Origin: Gillisia limnaea DSM 15749
GTDB lineage: Bacteria; Bacteroidota; Bacteroidia; Flavobacteriales; Flavobacteriaceae
Reading direction: 5' to 3'
DNA length: 64,000 nt
Assembly: GCF_000243235.1 (NCBI RefSeq)
Contig: NZ_JH594606.1
Location: 821,502-885,501 of the forward strand
Shown here: piece by piece, positions 15,313 to 25,044 of the stretch
Layout of the letters: each line of letters starts with the position of its first letter
Position numbering within the stretch: the first letter of the stretch is position 1
Made by a program: the position numbers and the translations under genes
Notes under the pieces: generated by a model
Seen by the model: the letters and a program-made list of their open reading frames with translations, nothing else
Database searches by the model: none
Told to the model about the DNA's origin: nothing

Positions 15313-17580
15313 TTAATCCACCGTAAAACTTCCGGTAAATTCGCTATCGGAGCTGCCACCTACAAAAAATTCAAACTCTCCGGGTTCAAAGATGAATTCC
15401 TCCTCATTGTTATAGAATTTAAGGTCTTCTGTAGTGATCTCAAATGTCACGGTTTGAGAAGCCCCTTTCTCAAGGAAGATCTTTTCGAAACCTTTTAATT
15501 CTTTCATTGGTGGAGTAATAGACCTCACTTTATCGTGCAGGTAAAGTTGCACAACCTCTTCGCCGTTATAATCTCCGGAATTGGTTACAGTTGCTGAGAT
15601 GGTAATACTTCCATTTTCAGAAAGTGTAGGATTACTCACTTTTACATTGGAATAATCAAATTCTGTATAGCTCAACCCATATCCAAAGGGAAATAGAGGG
15701 GCGTTTGGAGCGTCAAGGTAATTGGACTTAAATTTCTCGAACTCCTCTGAAGCTGCAGGTCTCCCTGTGGTTCTCATTCCGTAGTAGATAGGGATCTGTC
15801 CCACATTCACAGGCCAGGTAGAGGTAAGTTTTCCCGAAGGATTATAATCTCCAAAAACAACATCGGCTACAGCATTTCCTGCTTCCACTCCGGGATGCCA
15901 TACCTGTAATATACTCACCGGTAATTCCATTTCTTCCGAAATGGTAAGCGGGCGACCACTCATTAAGACCAGTACCACGGGTTTTCCGCTTGCGGCAAGT
16001 TCTCTTATAAGTTTCTTCTGACTTTCAGGAATAGAAATATCAGTTCGGCTGGCGGCTTCCCCGCTCATTTCTGATGCTTCTCCAACCACTGCAACAACCA
16101 CATCGGCATTCGCAACCAACTTCATAGCTTCCTTCAACAATTGTTCAGGAGATTCTTCTGAAATCTCTATACGTGGCCCGAATACATTCACTTTTTTTGC
16201 GAATGTGGTATCATCGCTAATATTGGCCCCTTTTGCGTAGGTAATGCTGGCATTGGGCGCCACATTTTTAAAACCTTCCAGGAGTGGAATTGAAAGCTGT
16301 TGATCGCCGGTTGGTGCCCAGGTTCCCAGCATATTGTTTTTGTTGTTTGCCAGCGGACCAATAAGCGCAATCTTTGCATTTTTAGAGATAGGTAGGGTAT
16401 TATTATGTTTTTTAAGAAGCACGAAAGATTTGGTGGCAGCTTCCCTTGCTTTCGCCCGGTGCTCCGCGGTAAGAATATCAGTTGCAGGCCTGCTCTCATC
16501 AGAGTATCTGTAGGGATCATCAAACAAACCAAGTTTGTGTTTGGCTTCAAGGATCCTTCTGGTAGCAGCAGTAATAGTTGCTTCAGTCACTTTCCCTTCT
16601 TCAACAGATTTTTTTAGGGTGGTAAGAAAACCTTCTCCAACCATATCCATATCCAACCCGGCATTGATCGCCAGTGCCGAAACGGCCTGCAGGTCTCCCA
16701 TGCCGTGAGCGATCATTTCGTTTACCGAAGTATAATCTGATACCACAAACCCGTCAAATCCCCAGCGCTCACGTAAAACATCGGTAAGCAGCCATTTATT
16801 TCCTGAAGCGGGAACCCCGTCTATGTCATTAAAGGAGGTCATTACACTCCATACTCCGGCATCTACTGCGGCTTTATAAGGTGGCAGATATTCATTAAAC
16901 ATTTTTGCACGACTCATATCTACACGATTATAATCGCGACCACCTTCAGCAGCTCCGTAGAGCGCCATATGCTTTACAGTAGAGATCATTGTTTCTGGTT
17001 TAGAAAGATCATCTCCCTGGTAACCCTCAACCATTGCTTTAGCAACCTGCGAGCCCAGGTATGGGTCTTCTCCTGCACCTTCAGCTACCCGGCCCCAACG
17101 AGGGTCGCGCGAAATATCCACCATTGGAGAGAAATTCCAGTTAATCCCATCGGCTGTGGCTTCTTTGGCTGCTATTTGGGCGGTTTCCTTTATAAGTTTC
17201 ATATCCCAACTGGCCGAAAGTCCCAGCGGAATAGGAAACGTGGTTTTATACCCATGGATCACATCGCTACCTATAAGCAGCGGAATTTTAAGTCGCGAAT
17301 TTTTTACTGCAAGGTCCTGGGCCTGTCTAACCCGCTCTGGGCTCGAGACGCCAAACACTCCTCCTACATTTCCCGCTTTGATCTTGGCCTCTACATCTTC
17401 ACTCACCACAGATCCTGTAGCAACACCACCGCCGGGAGTTAATAAATTAAGCTGACCGATCTTTTCTTCCAGAGTCATTTTAGAGAGGAGTTCCTCTACT
17501 TCAGGAATTTGAGTTTGTGCCTGAAGCGCAAAGCTGCCCGCAAGAAGCAACATACTAATTGACAGATAAATTTTTCTCAT
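15313..17580 (-). CDS. GH3 beta-glucosidase, periplasmic, PUL-encoded
   Basis: This 755-residue glycoside hydrolase family 3 enzyme is of the BglX architecture. It has a signal peptide (to about residue 21, FALQAQT), a TIM-barrel domain with KHMALYG, the nucleophile in VVSDYTS near residue 280, the alpha/beta sandwich with VVAVVGEASEMSGEAASR, and a C-terminal fibronectin-like domain (from about 670). Such enzymes remove glucose from the non-reducing ends of beta-gluco-oligosaccharides. Beside two GH144-type proteins, the best guess is cleavage of beta-1,2-linked oligomers (sophorose type), as for GH3 enzymes of analogous loci. It is the last gene of the PUL. Confidence 0.93.
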   Translation of the reverse strand: MRKIYLSISMLLLAGSFALQAQTQIPEVEELLSKMTLEEKIGQLNLLTPGGGVATGSVVSEDVEAKIKAGNVGGVFGVSSPERVRQAQDLAVKNSRLKIPLLIGSDVIHGYKTTFPIPLGLSASWDMKLIKETAQIAAKEATADGINWNFSPMVDISRDPRWGRVAEGAGEDPYLGSQVAKAMVEGYQGDDLSKPETMISTVKHMALYGAAEGGRDYNRVDMSRAKMFNEYLPPYKAAVDAGVWSVMTSFNDIDGVPASGNKWLLTDVLRERWGFDGFVVSDYTSVNEMIAHGMGDLQAVSALAINAGLDMDMVGEGFLTTLKKSVEEGKVTEATITAATRRILEAKHKLGLFDDPYRYSDESRPATDILTAEHRAKAREAATKSFVLLKKHNNTLPISKNAKIALIGPLANNKNNMLGTWAPTGDQQLSIPLLEGFKNVAPNASITYAKGANISDDTTFAKKVNVFGPRIEISEESPEQLLKEAMKLVANADVVVAVVGEASEMSGEAASRTDISIPESQKKLIRELAASGKPVVLVLMSGRPLTISEEMELPVSILQVWHPGVEAGNAVADVVFGDYNPSGKLTSTWPVNVGQIPIYYGMRTTGRPAASEEFEKFKSNYLDAPNAPLFPFGYGLSYTEFDYSNVKVSNPTLSENGSITISATVTNSGDYNGEEVVQLYLHDKVRSITPPMKELKGFEKIFLEKGASQTVTFEITTEDLKFYNNEEEFIFEPGEFEFFVGGSSDSEFTGSFTVD

Positions 17581-17619
17581 TGTAAAATCTTTATTTATTA
17601 AAATAGGTTTTTGTTTCGA

Positions 17620-19425
17620 TTATTTCACCCTGATAATCTCAGACCTTTCAGAAATCCCATTCTCATTGAATGACTCAACACTGAAGTAATATTCTGTATC
17701 ACGGTCCAGGTTGCGCATAAAATGTTCATTTTCATCGTAAATCAACCAGGATTGATATAATTTATCTGGAGCAATGCCCCAGCGGATATTGTATCCCTGA
17801 GCTCCTTTCACCGGATTCCAAGTAAAGGAGGCATCTCTTCGATCTTCCTCGCGGGAAACTTCGAATCCCTTAACCTTTGCAGGCTTCTTACCTAAACCTT
17901 TACCAAATACCCTTATTTCGGATAATGCCAGGTTATTCCCCGGCACCTCGAAATTATTATAGCGAACATATTTTCCTTGTACAGGTTGATTAAGGGTGAT
18001 GTAGGCATTTGGCGCATCTTTATAACTTTTACTTCTGTCTACAACCGTTTCCCAGTTTTTGCCATCCTCTGAAACCTCCAGTGTGAATCGATGCCGTAAG
18101 TCTTCGATACGGGTATAAATGCCCGACTCCTGATCATGAAAATTTAATTGAAAAGCATAAATATTTCCGGGGGAAAGCATTTCGATCTCAACCCATTGCT
18201 CATCATCATTGGCTTCAGCAACCCAAAAGGATTTCGGGCTTTCATCGGTTAACAACTTCGAAATAATTTCACCTTCACTGTTCTTTTCCAGTGGCATTTC
18301 GGTGATGTCAAAATCATCATAGGTAGAAGTACTTCTTTTCACCTGCATTTGCGAAGATGAAACCGTTGTTTTTCCTTTGTAAGAAAGCAACATCCAGCCA
18401 CTATGCTGTCCCGCTTTTGTTGGATGATCTGGTCCAAACAATGGATAGTCGCCGTAGCTTGTAATGGTGTACATTAAACCTTCCTCATCAAAATAGGTAG
18501 GAAACATAGCCAGCCTGCGTTCCCAATGAGAGTTGGAAGCCAGGGCCATGGTGGCAAAATGCCAGTACTGTCCGTTAGTTTGTTTCATAGTAATCCCGTG
18601 GCCTGCCCCATTGGTGAAACCGCCCGGCTTGAAACTCATGGGATTATTTTTCATGTAAGTAAAAGGACCAAGCGGGGTTTCGCCTATATAAGCAGCATCG
18701 GCATACACATTAAATTGTGTACCGGGTGCCGCATACTGTAAATAGTATTTACCATCGTGTTTGGTCATCGATGCACCTTCCATATATCCTTCTTTTAAGG
18801 TTGGATGAAAATTATTTTCACCAAAGCGTTCCCAACCGTGTTCTTCTTCCACCAGGTTGAAAAGTTCTTTTTCAATCCCGGTTTCAAGAAAACGATCGTC
18901 TTTGTTCAGCATTTTCACACTAAGGGGATGTACATTTGACGAGCCCCAAAACAAGTAGGTTTTCCCGTCATCGTCGATAAATAATTCTGAATCCTGAATA
19001 TTTTTGGTAATTGATGCGGTTGGTGTCCACTTCCCACTTTTCGGGTCATCTGTGTAAAGAATACTCCCGTAACCTGCGGGATCGCCTGCAAAATATACCA
19101 GCGAATCTTTATAATTGAATGCCGTTGGTGCATTGGAACCCTCGAAAAACCATTGCTCTGGTCTAATAAATTCCCAATTGATCAAATCGGTGGAATGCCA
19201 ATAACCAAAAGAACGTGTGACAAACATGTAGTATTCGCCACGAAATTCAATAACCGCAGGATCTGCTCCGGAACGGTAGGAAATATTCTTATTTGAATTA
19301 TAAACCATATAGGTATAATCAATATCCAGAGGATTTATATAAGTTTCCGGAACTACTTCCTGTGCATACATAATAACACCAAATAATAAGGCCGTTGCTG
19401 TAAGTATGCTTTTATAACATTTCAT
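17620..19425 (-). CDS. GH43-family glycosidase with discoidin-like and Fn3-like domains
   Basis: This 601-residue secreted enzyme has a signal peptide of about 21 residues, then a five-bladed propeller of family 43. The catalytic acids are visible as RSGADPAVI (base Asp), NIQDSELFID (pKa-tuning Asp) and YMEGASM (acid Glu). A discoidin-like carbohydrate-binding region follows (about 380-505, NIYAFQLNFHDQ ... KYVRYNNFEVPG), then a fibronectin III-like module (510-600). Family 43 acts mainly on arabinose, xylose or galactose linkages, so its place in a predicted glucan locus suggests a side-chain activity or a novel specificity. It is 39 bp upstream of the GH3 gene. Confidence 0.88.
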   Translation of the reverse strand: MKCYKSILTATALLFGVIMYAQEVVPETYINPLDIDYTYMVYNSNKNISYRSGADPAVIEFRGEYYMFVTRSFGYWHSTDLINWEFIRPEQWFFEGSNAPTAFNYKDSLVYFAGDPAGYGSILYTDDPKSGKWTPTASITKNIQDSELFIDDDGKTYLFWGSSNVHPLSVKMLNKDDRFLETGIEKELFNLVEEEHGWERFGENNFHPTLKEGYMEGASMTKHDGKYYLQYAAPGTQFNVYADAAYIGETPLGPFTYMKNNPMSFKPGGFTNGAGHGITMKQTNGQYWHFATMALASNSHWERRLAMFPTYFDEEGLMYTITSYGDYPLFGPDHPTKAGQHSGWMLLSYKGKTTVSSSQMQVKRSTSTYDDFDITEMPLEKNSEGEIISKLLTDESPKSFWVAEANDDEQWVEIEMLSPGNIYAFQLNFHDQESGIYTRIEDLRHRFTLEVSEDGKNWETVVDRSKSYKDAPNAYITLNQPVQGKYVRYNNFEVPGNNLALSEIRVFGKGLGKKPAKVKGFEVSREEDRRDASFTWNPVKGAQGYNIRWGIAPDKLYQSWLIYDENEHFMRNLDRDTEYYFSVESFNENGISERSEIIRVK

Positions 19426-19473
19426 TTCTTTCCGTCTTAAACAGATTAATAATTGTCAATTCTTTTCTCGTCC

Positions 19474-20271
19474 CTATTCAGTTCGTTTTTGTGAAAACAA
19501 CCAGGGCAATAAATTAGGCTCAGCAAAAGCCGAATCCCAGCTGTTGTGATTATCTTCCGGATATAATGAAAGTTTAGCGTTTCCGCCATAATGGTTAATG
19601 GCCCTTGCCATCGCTTCAGAATATTTTGGAAGTACTACATCATCTTTTTTTCCGTGGAAAAGCCAAATATTGAAGCCTTGCGGATATTCCTTAGCAATTT
19701 CTGGATTTGCCCCACCGCAAATAGCGAAAGCTGCGGCAAACAATACGGGTTTCTTGTAAATGAGTTCGAAAGTTCCCATTCCTCCCATAGATAGTCCGCC
19801 CACGTAAATTCGATCTTTATTTACAAAGTTTTTCATAACCATTTCATCCATTAAATCCATCACCAACTTCAATGAAGTAGTGGCCGGCTGCTCATTTTTA
19901 AAATCGAACTGAAAAGGAATGGCATCCCGATTAACCTCCACTTTTGCCCAATAGTCATCTTTTGGTGCCTGCGGAAAGATCACAATAGCAGGAAAATTCT
20001 CCCTGTTTTCAAGAAAAAGAGAGCTGCCGTGGGTGAGTTGAGATTCGTTATCATTTCCCCTCTCCCCGGCTCCATGTAGAAAAAGGACTACCGGATATTT
20101 TTTGTCTTCTGAAAAATCTTTTGGAAATAAAATGCGATAATTTAAAGTATCGGTACCTTTTATAAAATGTTCTTTTTTAAAATCCATTTTAGATTGTGCT
20201 TCTGCTGAGCAAAAAGGTGCTATTATAAAAGATGCAATCAAAATTCCTAAATATAAAACTCTGTTTTTCAT
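19474..20271 (-). CDS. Secreted alpha/beta-hydrolase, esterase-like
   Basis: This 265-residue protein has a signal peptide (to about residue 26), then a Dienelactone hydrolase/LpqC-like fold. It shows the oxyanion segment VVLFLHGAGERG, nucleophile Ser in GGLSMGGMG (about 168), an Asp in WLFHGKKDDVV and a His in EDNHNSWD. Enzymes like this in PULs remove acyl groups or act as feruloyl/acetyl esterases. Here a substituent on the glucan (for example acetyl or succinyl) is a reasonable target. It is placed between GH144 and GH43 genes with short gaps, so it is part of the same operon. Confidence 0.85.
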   Translation of the reverse strand: MKNRVLYLGILIASFIIAPFCSAEAQSKMDFKKEHFIKGTDTLNYRILFPKDFSEDKKYPVVLFLHGAGERGNDNESQLTHGSSLFLENRENFPAIVIFPQAPKDDYWAKVEVNRDAIPFQFDFKNEQPATTSLKLVMDLMDEMVMKNFVNKDRIYVGGLSMGGMGTFELIYKKPVLFAAAFAICGGANPEIAKEYPQGFNIWLFHGKKDDVVLPKYSEAMARAINHYGGNAKLSLYPEDNHNSWDSAFAEPNLLPWLFSQKRTE

Positions 20272-20305
20272 AATCGTAGAATTAAAAACTGTAAACCTTA
20301 AGTTA

Positions 20306-21667
20306 CTACTGAATACTGAATCCCAATTTATCCAATCCCTGTTTTACTTCAGGCGCATTCATAAACAAATCCCAGATGAGGCCGGATCGGTGATTCTCTA
20401 TCATTACTACAATTGGTCCCTGGTCTATCGCAAGATATTTTTTAGCTACCCACGGAGTTCCCTCAAGACTAAAAGCATCGTAAAATCCTGCAGGACCCCA
20501 TAATAGGTCATGTTGTTCCTCATAAAAATATCGCATAGCCCTCATAGACTCTTTAGGAGTATATGGGAGTGAGGCTAAAGCCGCTGTAGGAGAAACTACC
20601 CCTCTGTCCTCATCTGGCGAGTGAGCTGCATAAGCTATACTCCCATCTTTATTTTTGGTATAACTGGCCGTGAGCCCCCAGGAATTTTCATTATAGGTCT
20701 CAAAGCATTTAGGATTCTCTACACAATAATTATAGTTGATCTTGCTGTGATTTACATTGAGATCCCAGTAATTGGCATATTGATCGCTGAGTCCTTGTGG
20801 GTTTAAACCCAGATAAGAATAATGCGACCAGAATAAGGGGCCACCTTTGTCACCACTGGTATTATGTTTTAGAATTAAAGGCAGGTCATAGGCCTCAACA
20901 GCGGTAGAGATATCTCCACTCCTGGCCCAACCATTGTGATACACACTTGCTTCTATGGAATGATCTGGTGATGAAGCGGCCATAACATAGGTAATCAAAC
21001 ACTCATTGTAACCTTCGATCATAAAATCCATTTCCCATTGATACTCCGGTGACCAGTGCCAGTAAAGTCCGTCTTTATTGTTCGTATACCACTCCCACTC
21101 GATACCTTTCCACAGCTCGTCGTATTTTGCAGCAACTGCTTTTTCTTCTTCGTTCCCGTTTTTTAAATATTCGCGTACCACGATAAAGCCCTGTGCTAAA
21201 AAGGAGGTTTCAACAAGATCTCCCCCGTTATCTTTGTCACTAAAAGCCTGGGTTTCGCCTGTTTCGCCGTTTAACCAATGAGGCCAAACTCCGTGAAATC
21301 TTGGTGCATTATCTAAAAATTCTGCGATTTTATCCAATCTTGCTACTGCCGAATCACGTTCAATGAATTCACGTTCCATTCCTGTTACTATGGCCATAAG
21401 TCCAAAACCAGATCCTCCGGTGGTAACTACATGGGCATCGTTTTTTGGATATTCCCCATCCGGGTGATAGCGTTCGCGTGCCATTCCGGAGTTGGGTTCG
21501 GCGTACTCCCAAAAATATTTAAGGGTTTGTCTTTGAACTGTATCCATTAAGGCATCATCAGTTAATTCCTGTTGTTCCTTTGTTGTAGTTTCTACTTCCC
21601 TGTTATACTTACAGCCAATACTGGTAATAAATAAAAGCAGTAATAAACTAATTTTCAAATTGGTCAT
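20306..21667 (-). CDS. GH144-type endo-beta-1,2-glucanase (glycoamylase-like), lipoprotein
   Basis: This 453-residue lipoprotein has lipobox SIGCKYN, Cys about 19. The body is the glycoamylase-like (PF10091) alpha/alpha toroid: QRQTLKYFWEYAEPNSGMARER, GGSGFGLMAI, GDLVETSFLAQG, the WHWSPEY segment, SDQYANYWD and GPIVVMIENHRSGLIW. Family GH144 was defined by endo-beta-1,2-glucanases of Bacteroidota with this fold. The Glu and Asp residues in these motifs line the cleft. It is a tandem paralogue of the next gene (26 bp away). Substrate is inferred from family and GH3 partner; I cannot check subfamily. Confidence 0.85.
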   Translation of the reverse strand: MTNLKISLLLLLFITSIGCKYNREVETTTKEQQELTDDALMDTVQRQTLKYFWEYAEPNSGMARERYHPDGEYPKNDAHVVTTGGSGFGLMAIVTGMEREFIERDSAVARLDKIAEFLDNAPRFHGVWPHWLNGETGETQAFSDKDNGGDLVETSFLAQGFIVVREYLKNGNEEEKAVAAKYDELWKGIEWEWYTNNKDGLYWHWSPEYQWEMDFMIEGYNECLITYVMAASSPDHSIEASVYHNGWARSGDISTAVEAYDLPLILKHNTSGDKGGPLFWSHYSYLGLNPQGLSDQYANYWDLNVNHSKINYNYCVENPKCFETYNENSWGLTASYTKNKDGSIAYAAHSPDEDRGVVSPTAALASLPYTPKESMRAMRYFYEEQHDLLWGPAGFYDAFSLEGTPWVAKKYLAIDQGPIVVMIENHRSGLIWDLFMNAPEVKQGLDKLGFSIQ

Positions 21668-21693
21668 ATATTAAATTTTGTTCGCAACAGCAT

Positions 21694-23043
21694 TTAAAAA
21701 TTGAAATCAAGACGCGCAAGACCTGCCTGAATTTCTTCATCGGCCATAAATAATTCCCATAGCAATCCTGTTCTGTGATTCTCGATCATTGAAATTATTG
21801 GTCCCTGGTCTATGGCCAGATAGCCATTGGCAACCCAGTTCTCCTCTTCAGAAAAAGCATCATAAAAACCATAAGGTCCCCAAAGTTCATTTCCCCTTTC
21901 CTCATAAAAATACCTCAGGGCCTTCATCGACTCTTCAGGAGTATAGGGAAATGAGGACAAGGCAGCTGTAGGTGTGATTACACCTAAATCGTTGGTGGGA
22001 CTGTGGGCCGAATAACCGTCAAAATTATCGCTGGCTGTAAATCCCCAACTGTTCTCCCCATAACCTTCAAAATTTTTCGGATTATCTATTGCATAATTAT
22101 AATGGATGAGACTATGTGCGCGGTTTTGTTCCCAGTAATTGGCATATTGGTCGCTTAGATTCCGGGGATCTAGTCCTATAAACGAATAATGAGCAAAGAA
22201 CAACGGACCACCAAATGCGGGTCCAAGAGTTAAATTAATTCCATAGTGTTGTCGGTCATTCACCATACTCCCATTGGATGCCCATCCCTGATGATAAACT
22301 TCAGGCTGTATAGAATAAGTTGGTGAAGATGCTGCCAACACATAAACTATAAGCGATTCATTCCATCCCTGGATTTTCAAATTTTTCTGAAACCCGAAAT
22401 TTGTCGACCAATGCCAGTAAAGCACATTTTCTTCCTTGGTATACCAGTCCCATTCCACTGCTTCCCATAGTGCTGTTATCCTGTTTACAATGCTCGTTTC
22501 TTCTGAAAAATATTGTCTGTTTATTAGCAATCCCTGCATTAGGAATGCCGTTTCCACAAGGTCTCCGCCATCATCCATGTCGCCAAAAGGTCTTGTTTGG
22601 GCAGTATTATCCAGGTACCAATGAGAATATGCGCCACGGTAGGTAGGAATGGTTTCCAGGAAATCCAGGATCTTTTCCAGACGTTGAATAGCCTGAGATC
22701 TGGATACCCAGCCACGCTCTACCGCAACCGGAAATGCCGCAAGGCCAAAACCGGAACCTCCCATCGTGACAATATTTCTACCTTCACCACCATAAGCATC
22801 GGCCTGGGAACGCTCCTTAGCAAGACCGGAATTGGTTCCCGCGAAGTCCCAGAAATATTTGAAGGTTTGTTGCTGGACTTTCTCTAAAAGTTCGTCATCG
22901 CTAAGTAGTTCCCCTGTATTTCCATTTCCGGGGTCGGGAATATAGGGTTCCTGATAACCTGGACCATCATCACCGGAACAAGCTGAGAAAATCAGGATCA
23001 TTCCAATTAAATAAAATTTCCTCAACTTCTCTAAGTTTATCAT
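21694..23043 (-). CDS. GH144-type endo-beta-1,2-glucanase paralogue, lipoprotein
   Basis: This 449-residue lipoprotein has lipobox IFSACSGDD, Cys about 22. It has the same glycoamylase-like motifs as its downstream paralogue: QQTFKYFWDFAGTNSGLAKER, GGSGFGLAAF, GDLVETAFLMQG, WHWSTNF, SDQYANYWE and GPIISMIENHRTGLLWE. The acidic stretch after the Cys suggests surface exposure. Duplicate enzymes in one PUL usually differ in chain length preference or location. The gene has its own candidate promoter at 23087-23114, after a terminator that closes the SusCD-LamG part. Confidence 0.86.
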   Translation of the reverse strand: MINLEKLRKFYLIGMILIFSACSGDDGPGYQEPYIPDPGNGNTGELLSDDELLEKVQQQTFKYFWDFAGTNSGLAKERSQADAYGGEGRNIVTMGGSGFGLAAFPVAVERGWVSRSQAIQRLEKILDFLETIPTYRGAYSHWYLDNTAQTRPFGDMDDGGDLVETAFLMQGLLINRQYFSEETSIVNRITALWEAVEWDWYTKEENVLYWHWSTNFGFQKNLKIQGWNESLIVYVLAASSPTYSIQPEVYHQGWASNGSMVNDRQHYGINLTLGPAFGGPLFFAHYSFIGLDPRNLSDQYANYWEQNRAHSLIHYNYAIDNPKNFEGYGENSWGFTASDNFDGYSAHSPTNDLGVITPTAALSSFPYTPEESMKALRYFYEERGNELWGPYGFYDAFSEEENWVANGYLAIDQGPIISMIENHRTGLLWELFMADEEIQAGLARLDFNF

Positions 23044-23086
23044 CTTCCTGTGATTTTTATTATTGGCTTAAACCAATAACTTTTTT

Positions 23087-23114
23087 CAAAGTTATTGGGC
23101 TAAATAATTTTCAA
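23087..23114 (-). promoter_or_regulatory. Candidate promoter for the enzyme half of the PUL
   Basis: On the minus strand TTG (23114-23112), 17 bp, then TAACTTTG (23094-23087). The same -7 box TAACTTTG also occurs upstream of susC (29734-29727). It partly overlaps a 10-bp inverted repeat CCAATAACTT/AAGTTATTGG at 23073-23098, which may be a 5' mRNA hairpin or operator. Confidence 0.45.
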
Positions 23115-23258
23115 TTTAGAAATGGAATTTCGTTACCTCTTATTTTCTATTAAAGAGATAGCATACTTTTAAATATTTTTCCTGGTTATTTTCAGACCTA
23201 TATCCTGAAAGTGAATAGCCTTGCAGGTCGTGAAGGGATCTGTTTAAAATTTATAAAA

Positions 23259-23291
23259 AGGCTCCAGCTTTTTAGGGATTTGCCGGAGCCT
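23259..23291 (-). terminator. Terminator after the LamG lipoprotein gene
   Basis: On the minus strand AGGCTCCGGC pairs with GCTGGAGCCT, followed by TTTTTATAAA. It lies just beyond the stop at 23300 and could set higher expression of the uptake genes than of the enzymes. Confidence 0.7.
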
Positions 23292-23299
23292 ATTATAAA

Positions 23300-25021
23300 C
23301 TAATCAGCCATTGCGGACTGAATTTCATCCTGAGTAAGCACTTTATTATAGAAGCGCAATTCATCCATAAAACTTGTGTCGGACAAGTGACCCCACTCGG
23401 AAAACCTTGGAGCCCCAGACATAATGGAAACCAGATCGGTTCCGGTCCAGTCTATTGCATTGGGTAATGCGCCTGTGTTCACCGCATCTCCATTAAGATA
23501 GATAACAGTTTCAGAACTAGAAATGGTAAACGCCACGTGCACCCAGTCTCCTTCAGCAACATTAATAACGCCGCCATCATTCCAGTGATCGCTTGTTCCT
23601 GAACCAACGTTTAATTTTATACGTTGTTCAGTAGCATTTCCTTCGCGGAAAAGCCTGAAGCCACTTGTTCTTTTATTCTGAACATCGGGAAAACTCGCAT
23701 TTTCTGTATCCTCCGGACCAATTGTTATAAGACCGGCTCTATCAGGACTGGCATTCACTTTGTACCAGAAAGTAGCACTGAAATCCTCACCTAACAAACC
23801 TTCTGAAGGAAGGGTAAGATAAGAATTTGCAGCTCCCGCATAGGCATCAGTACCTTCTACACTTTCTCCCGCAAAGCCTGGAGTTCCAACTACTGTAACC
23901 TCACGGTTTGCTACCATATCCTTGTATTGTCCGTCGAATGGCATATACAATGTTACAGCAGAGGCATTAATTAAATTTTGAATATCGCTTTGGGACAAAG
24001 CTGTATTGAAAAGTCTTAATTCATCTACAAGGCTGTTGGTATCTGATTTGTGATCCCAGTAGCTAAAGGTCTCCCCACCTGCCCCTATAGTGATTTTCTC
24101 TACCCCGGTCCAGTCTATAGCTCCGGGGATTGTTGCAGTGCGCAAAGGCATTCCGTTTACGTATAAAACAGTTTCAGAAGCGGTAACACTAAAAGCAATG
24201 TGAACCCAATCTCCCGTTACATCAATGCTTCCACCATCATTCCAGCTATCACCACTTCCTGTGCCCACATTCAATTTAATTGTTTGTGAAGTTGCAGATC
24301 CTTCCCTGAAAAGACGGAAGCCCTGGTTACGGTCATCAGCATTGTCCCCCGCTACCAGTATCCCGGCACGACTTGCATCCCCACTTAATTTATACCAAAA
24401 TGCAGCACTAAATTCGGATCCAAGGTCATCCTCATTAAGAGGTACCGTAATAAATGAATCGGCCACACCTTTGTATGCTCCTGTTCCCAGGAAGGAAGTG
24501 GAAGAAATGGCAGGAGTTCCAATCTCTTCGGCTGTATAAATATTTACCAATTCCATAAAATCCCCATCATAAGGCATATAGAAAAACTCACCGGCATATT
24601 TGGGAGAATAGGGAGGTTCTTTGCTGAAATTCACCTCTTTGGTGGTCACATTCCCGGAAATATCTGTAGCTCTCACAGTAAGTGTGTGTTCCCCATTGGT
24701 AACATTATCAAATGTTACTGTTCTCTTTACAATTCGGTAATCGGTAAATTCATCAAACATTGCTATTTGGTTTCCGTTCACCAATACTTCAATTTTTTCT
24801 ACTTCAATATCATCTACAACTTCAAGTCTGATGTCGATGGTAGCTACAGCTTCAGGAACCTGTATGGCGGTTCCTTCAGCAGGATACATAATAGTGATTA
24901 CAGGGCTACCGGCGTCTGCACCCGGATCTACTGCTGTTATAGGATCAATTCCATCACTACACGAAGAAAACATTAGTAATATAGAAAATAACCCTATAAA
25001 AAGTTTATTTATATTTTTCAT
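23300..25021 (-). CDS. Twin-LamG surface glycan-binding lipoprotein
   Basis: This 573-residue lipoprotein has lipobox MFSSCSDG, Cys about 21. An Ig-like domain (about 40-135, SPVITIMYPAEG ... VNFSKEPPYSP) is followed by two LamG/concanavalin-like domains (about 145-340 and 350-570). The two LamG domains are clear internal duplicates, each with FWYK, GFRLFREG, IKLNVG, WNDGG, WVH(I/V)AF and DELR(L/F). There are no catalytic motifs. Directly after SusD, this is the expected place of the surface glycan-binding protein that holds the polysaccharide for SusC/D. Confidence 0.88.
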   Translation of the reverse strand: MKNINKLFIGLFSILLMFSSCSDGIDPITAVDPGADAGSPVITIMYPAEGTAIQVPEAVATIDIRLEVVDDIEVEKIEVLVNGNQIAMFDEFTDYRIVKRTVTFDNVTNGEHTLTVRATDISGNVTTKEVNFSKEPPYSPKYAGEFFYMPYDGDFMELVNIYTAEEIGTPAISSTSFLGTGAYKGVADSFITVPLNEDDLGSEFSAAFWYKLSGDASRAGILVAGDNADDRNQGFRLFREGSATSQTIKLNVGTGSGDSWNDGGSIDVTGDWVHIAFSVTASETVLYVNGMPLRTATIPGAIDWTGVEKITIGAGGETFSYWDHKSDTNSLVDELRLFNTALSQSDIQNLINASAVTLYMPFDGQYKDMVANREVTVVGTPGFAGESVEGTDAYAGAANSYLTLPSEGLLGEDFSATFWYKVNASPDRAGLITIGPEDTENASFPDVQNKRTSGFRLFREGNATEQRIKLNVGSGTSDHWNDGGVINVAEGDWVHVAFTISSSETVIYLNGDAVNTGALPNAIDWTGTDLVSIMSGAPRFSEWGHLSDTSFMDELRFYNKVLTQDEIQSAMAD

Positions 25022-25044
25022 CCTTTTTAATTTTTTCGTTAGTA

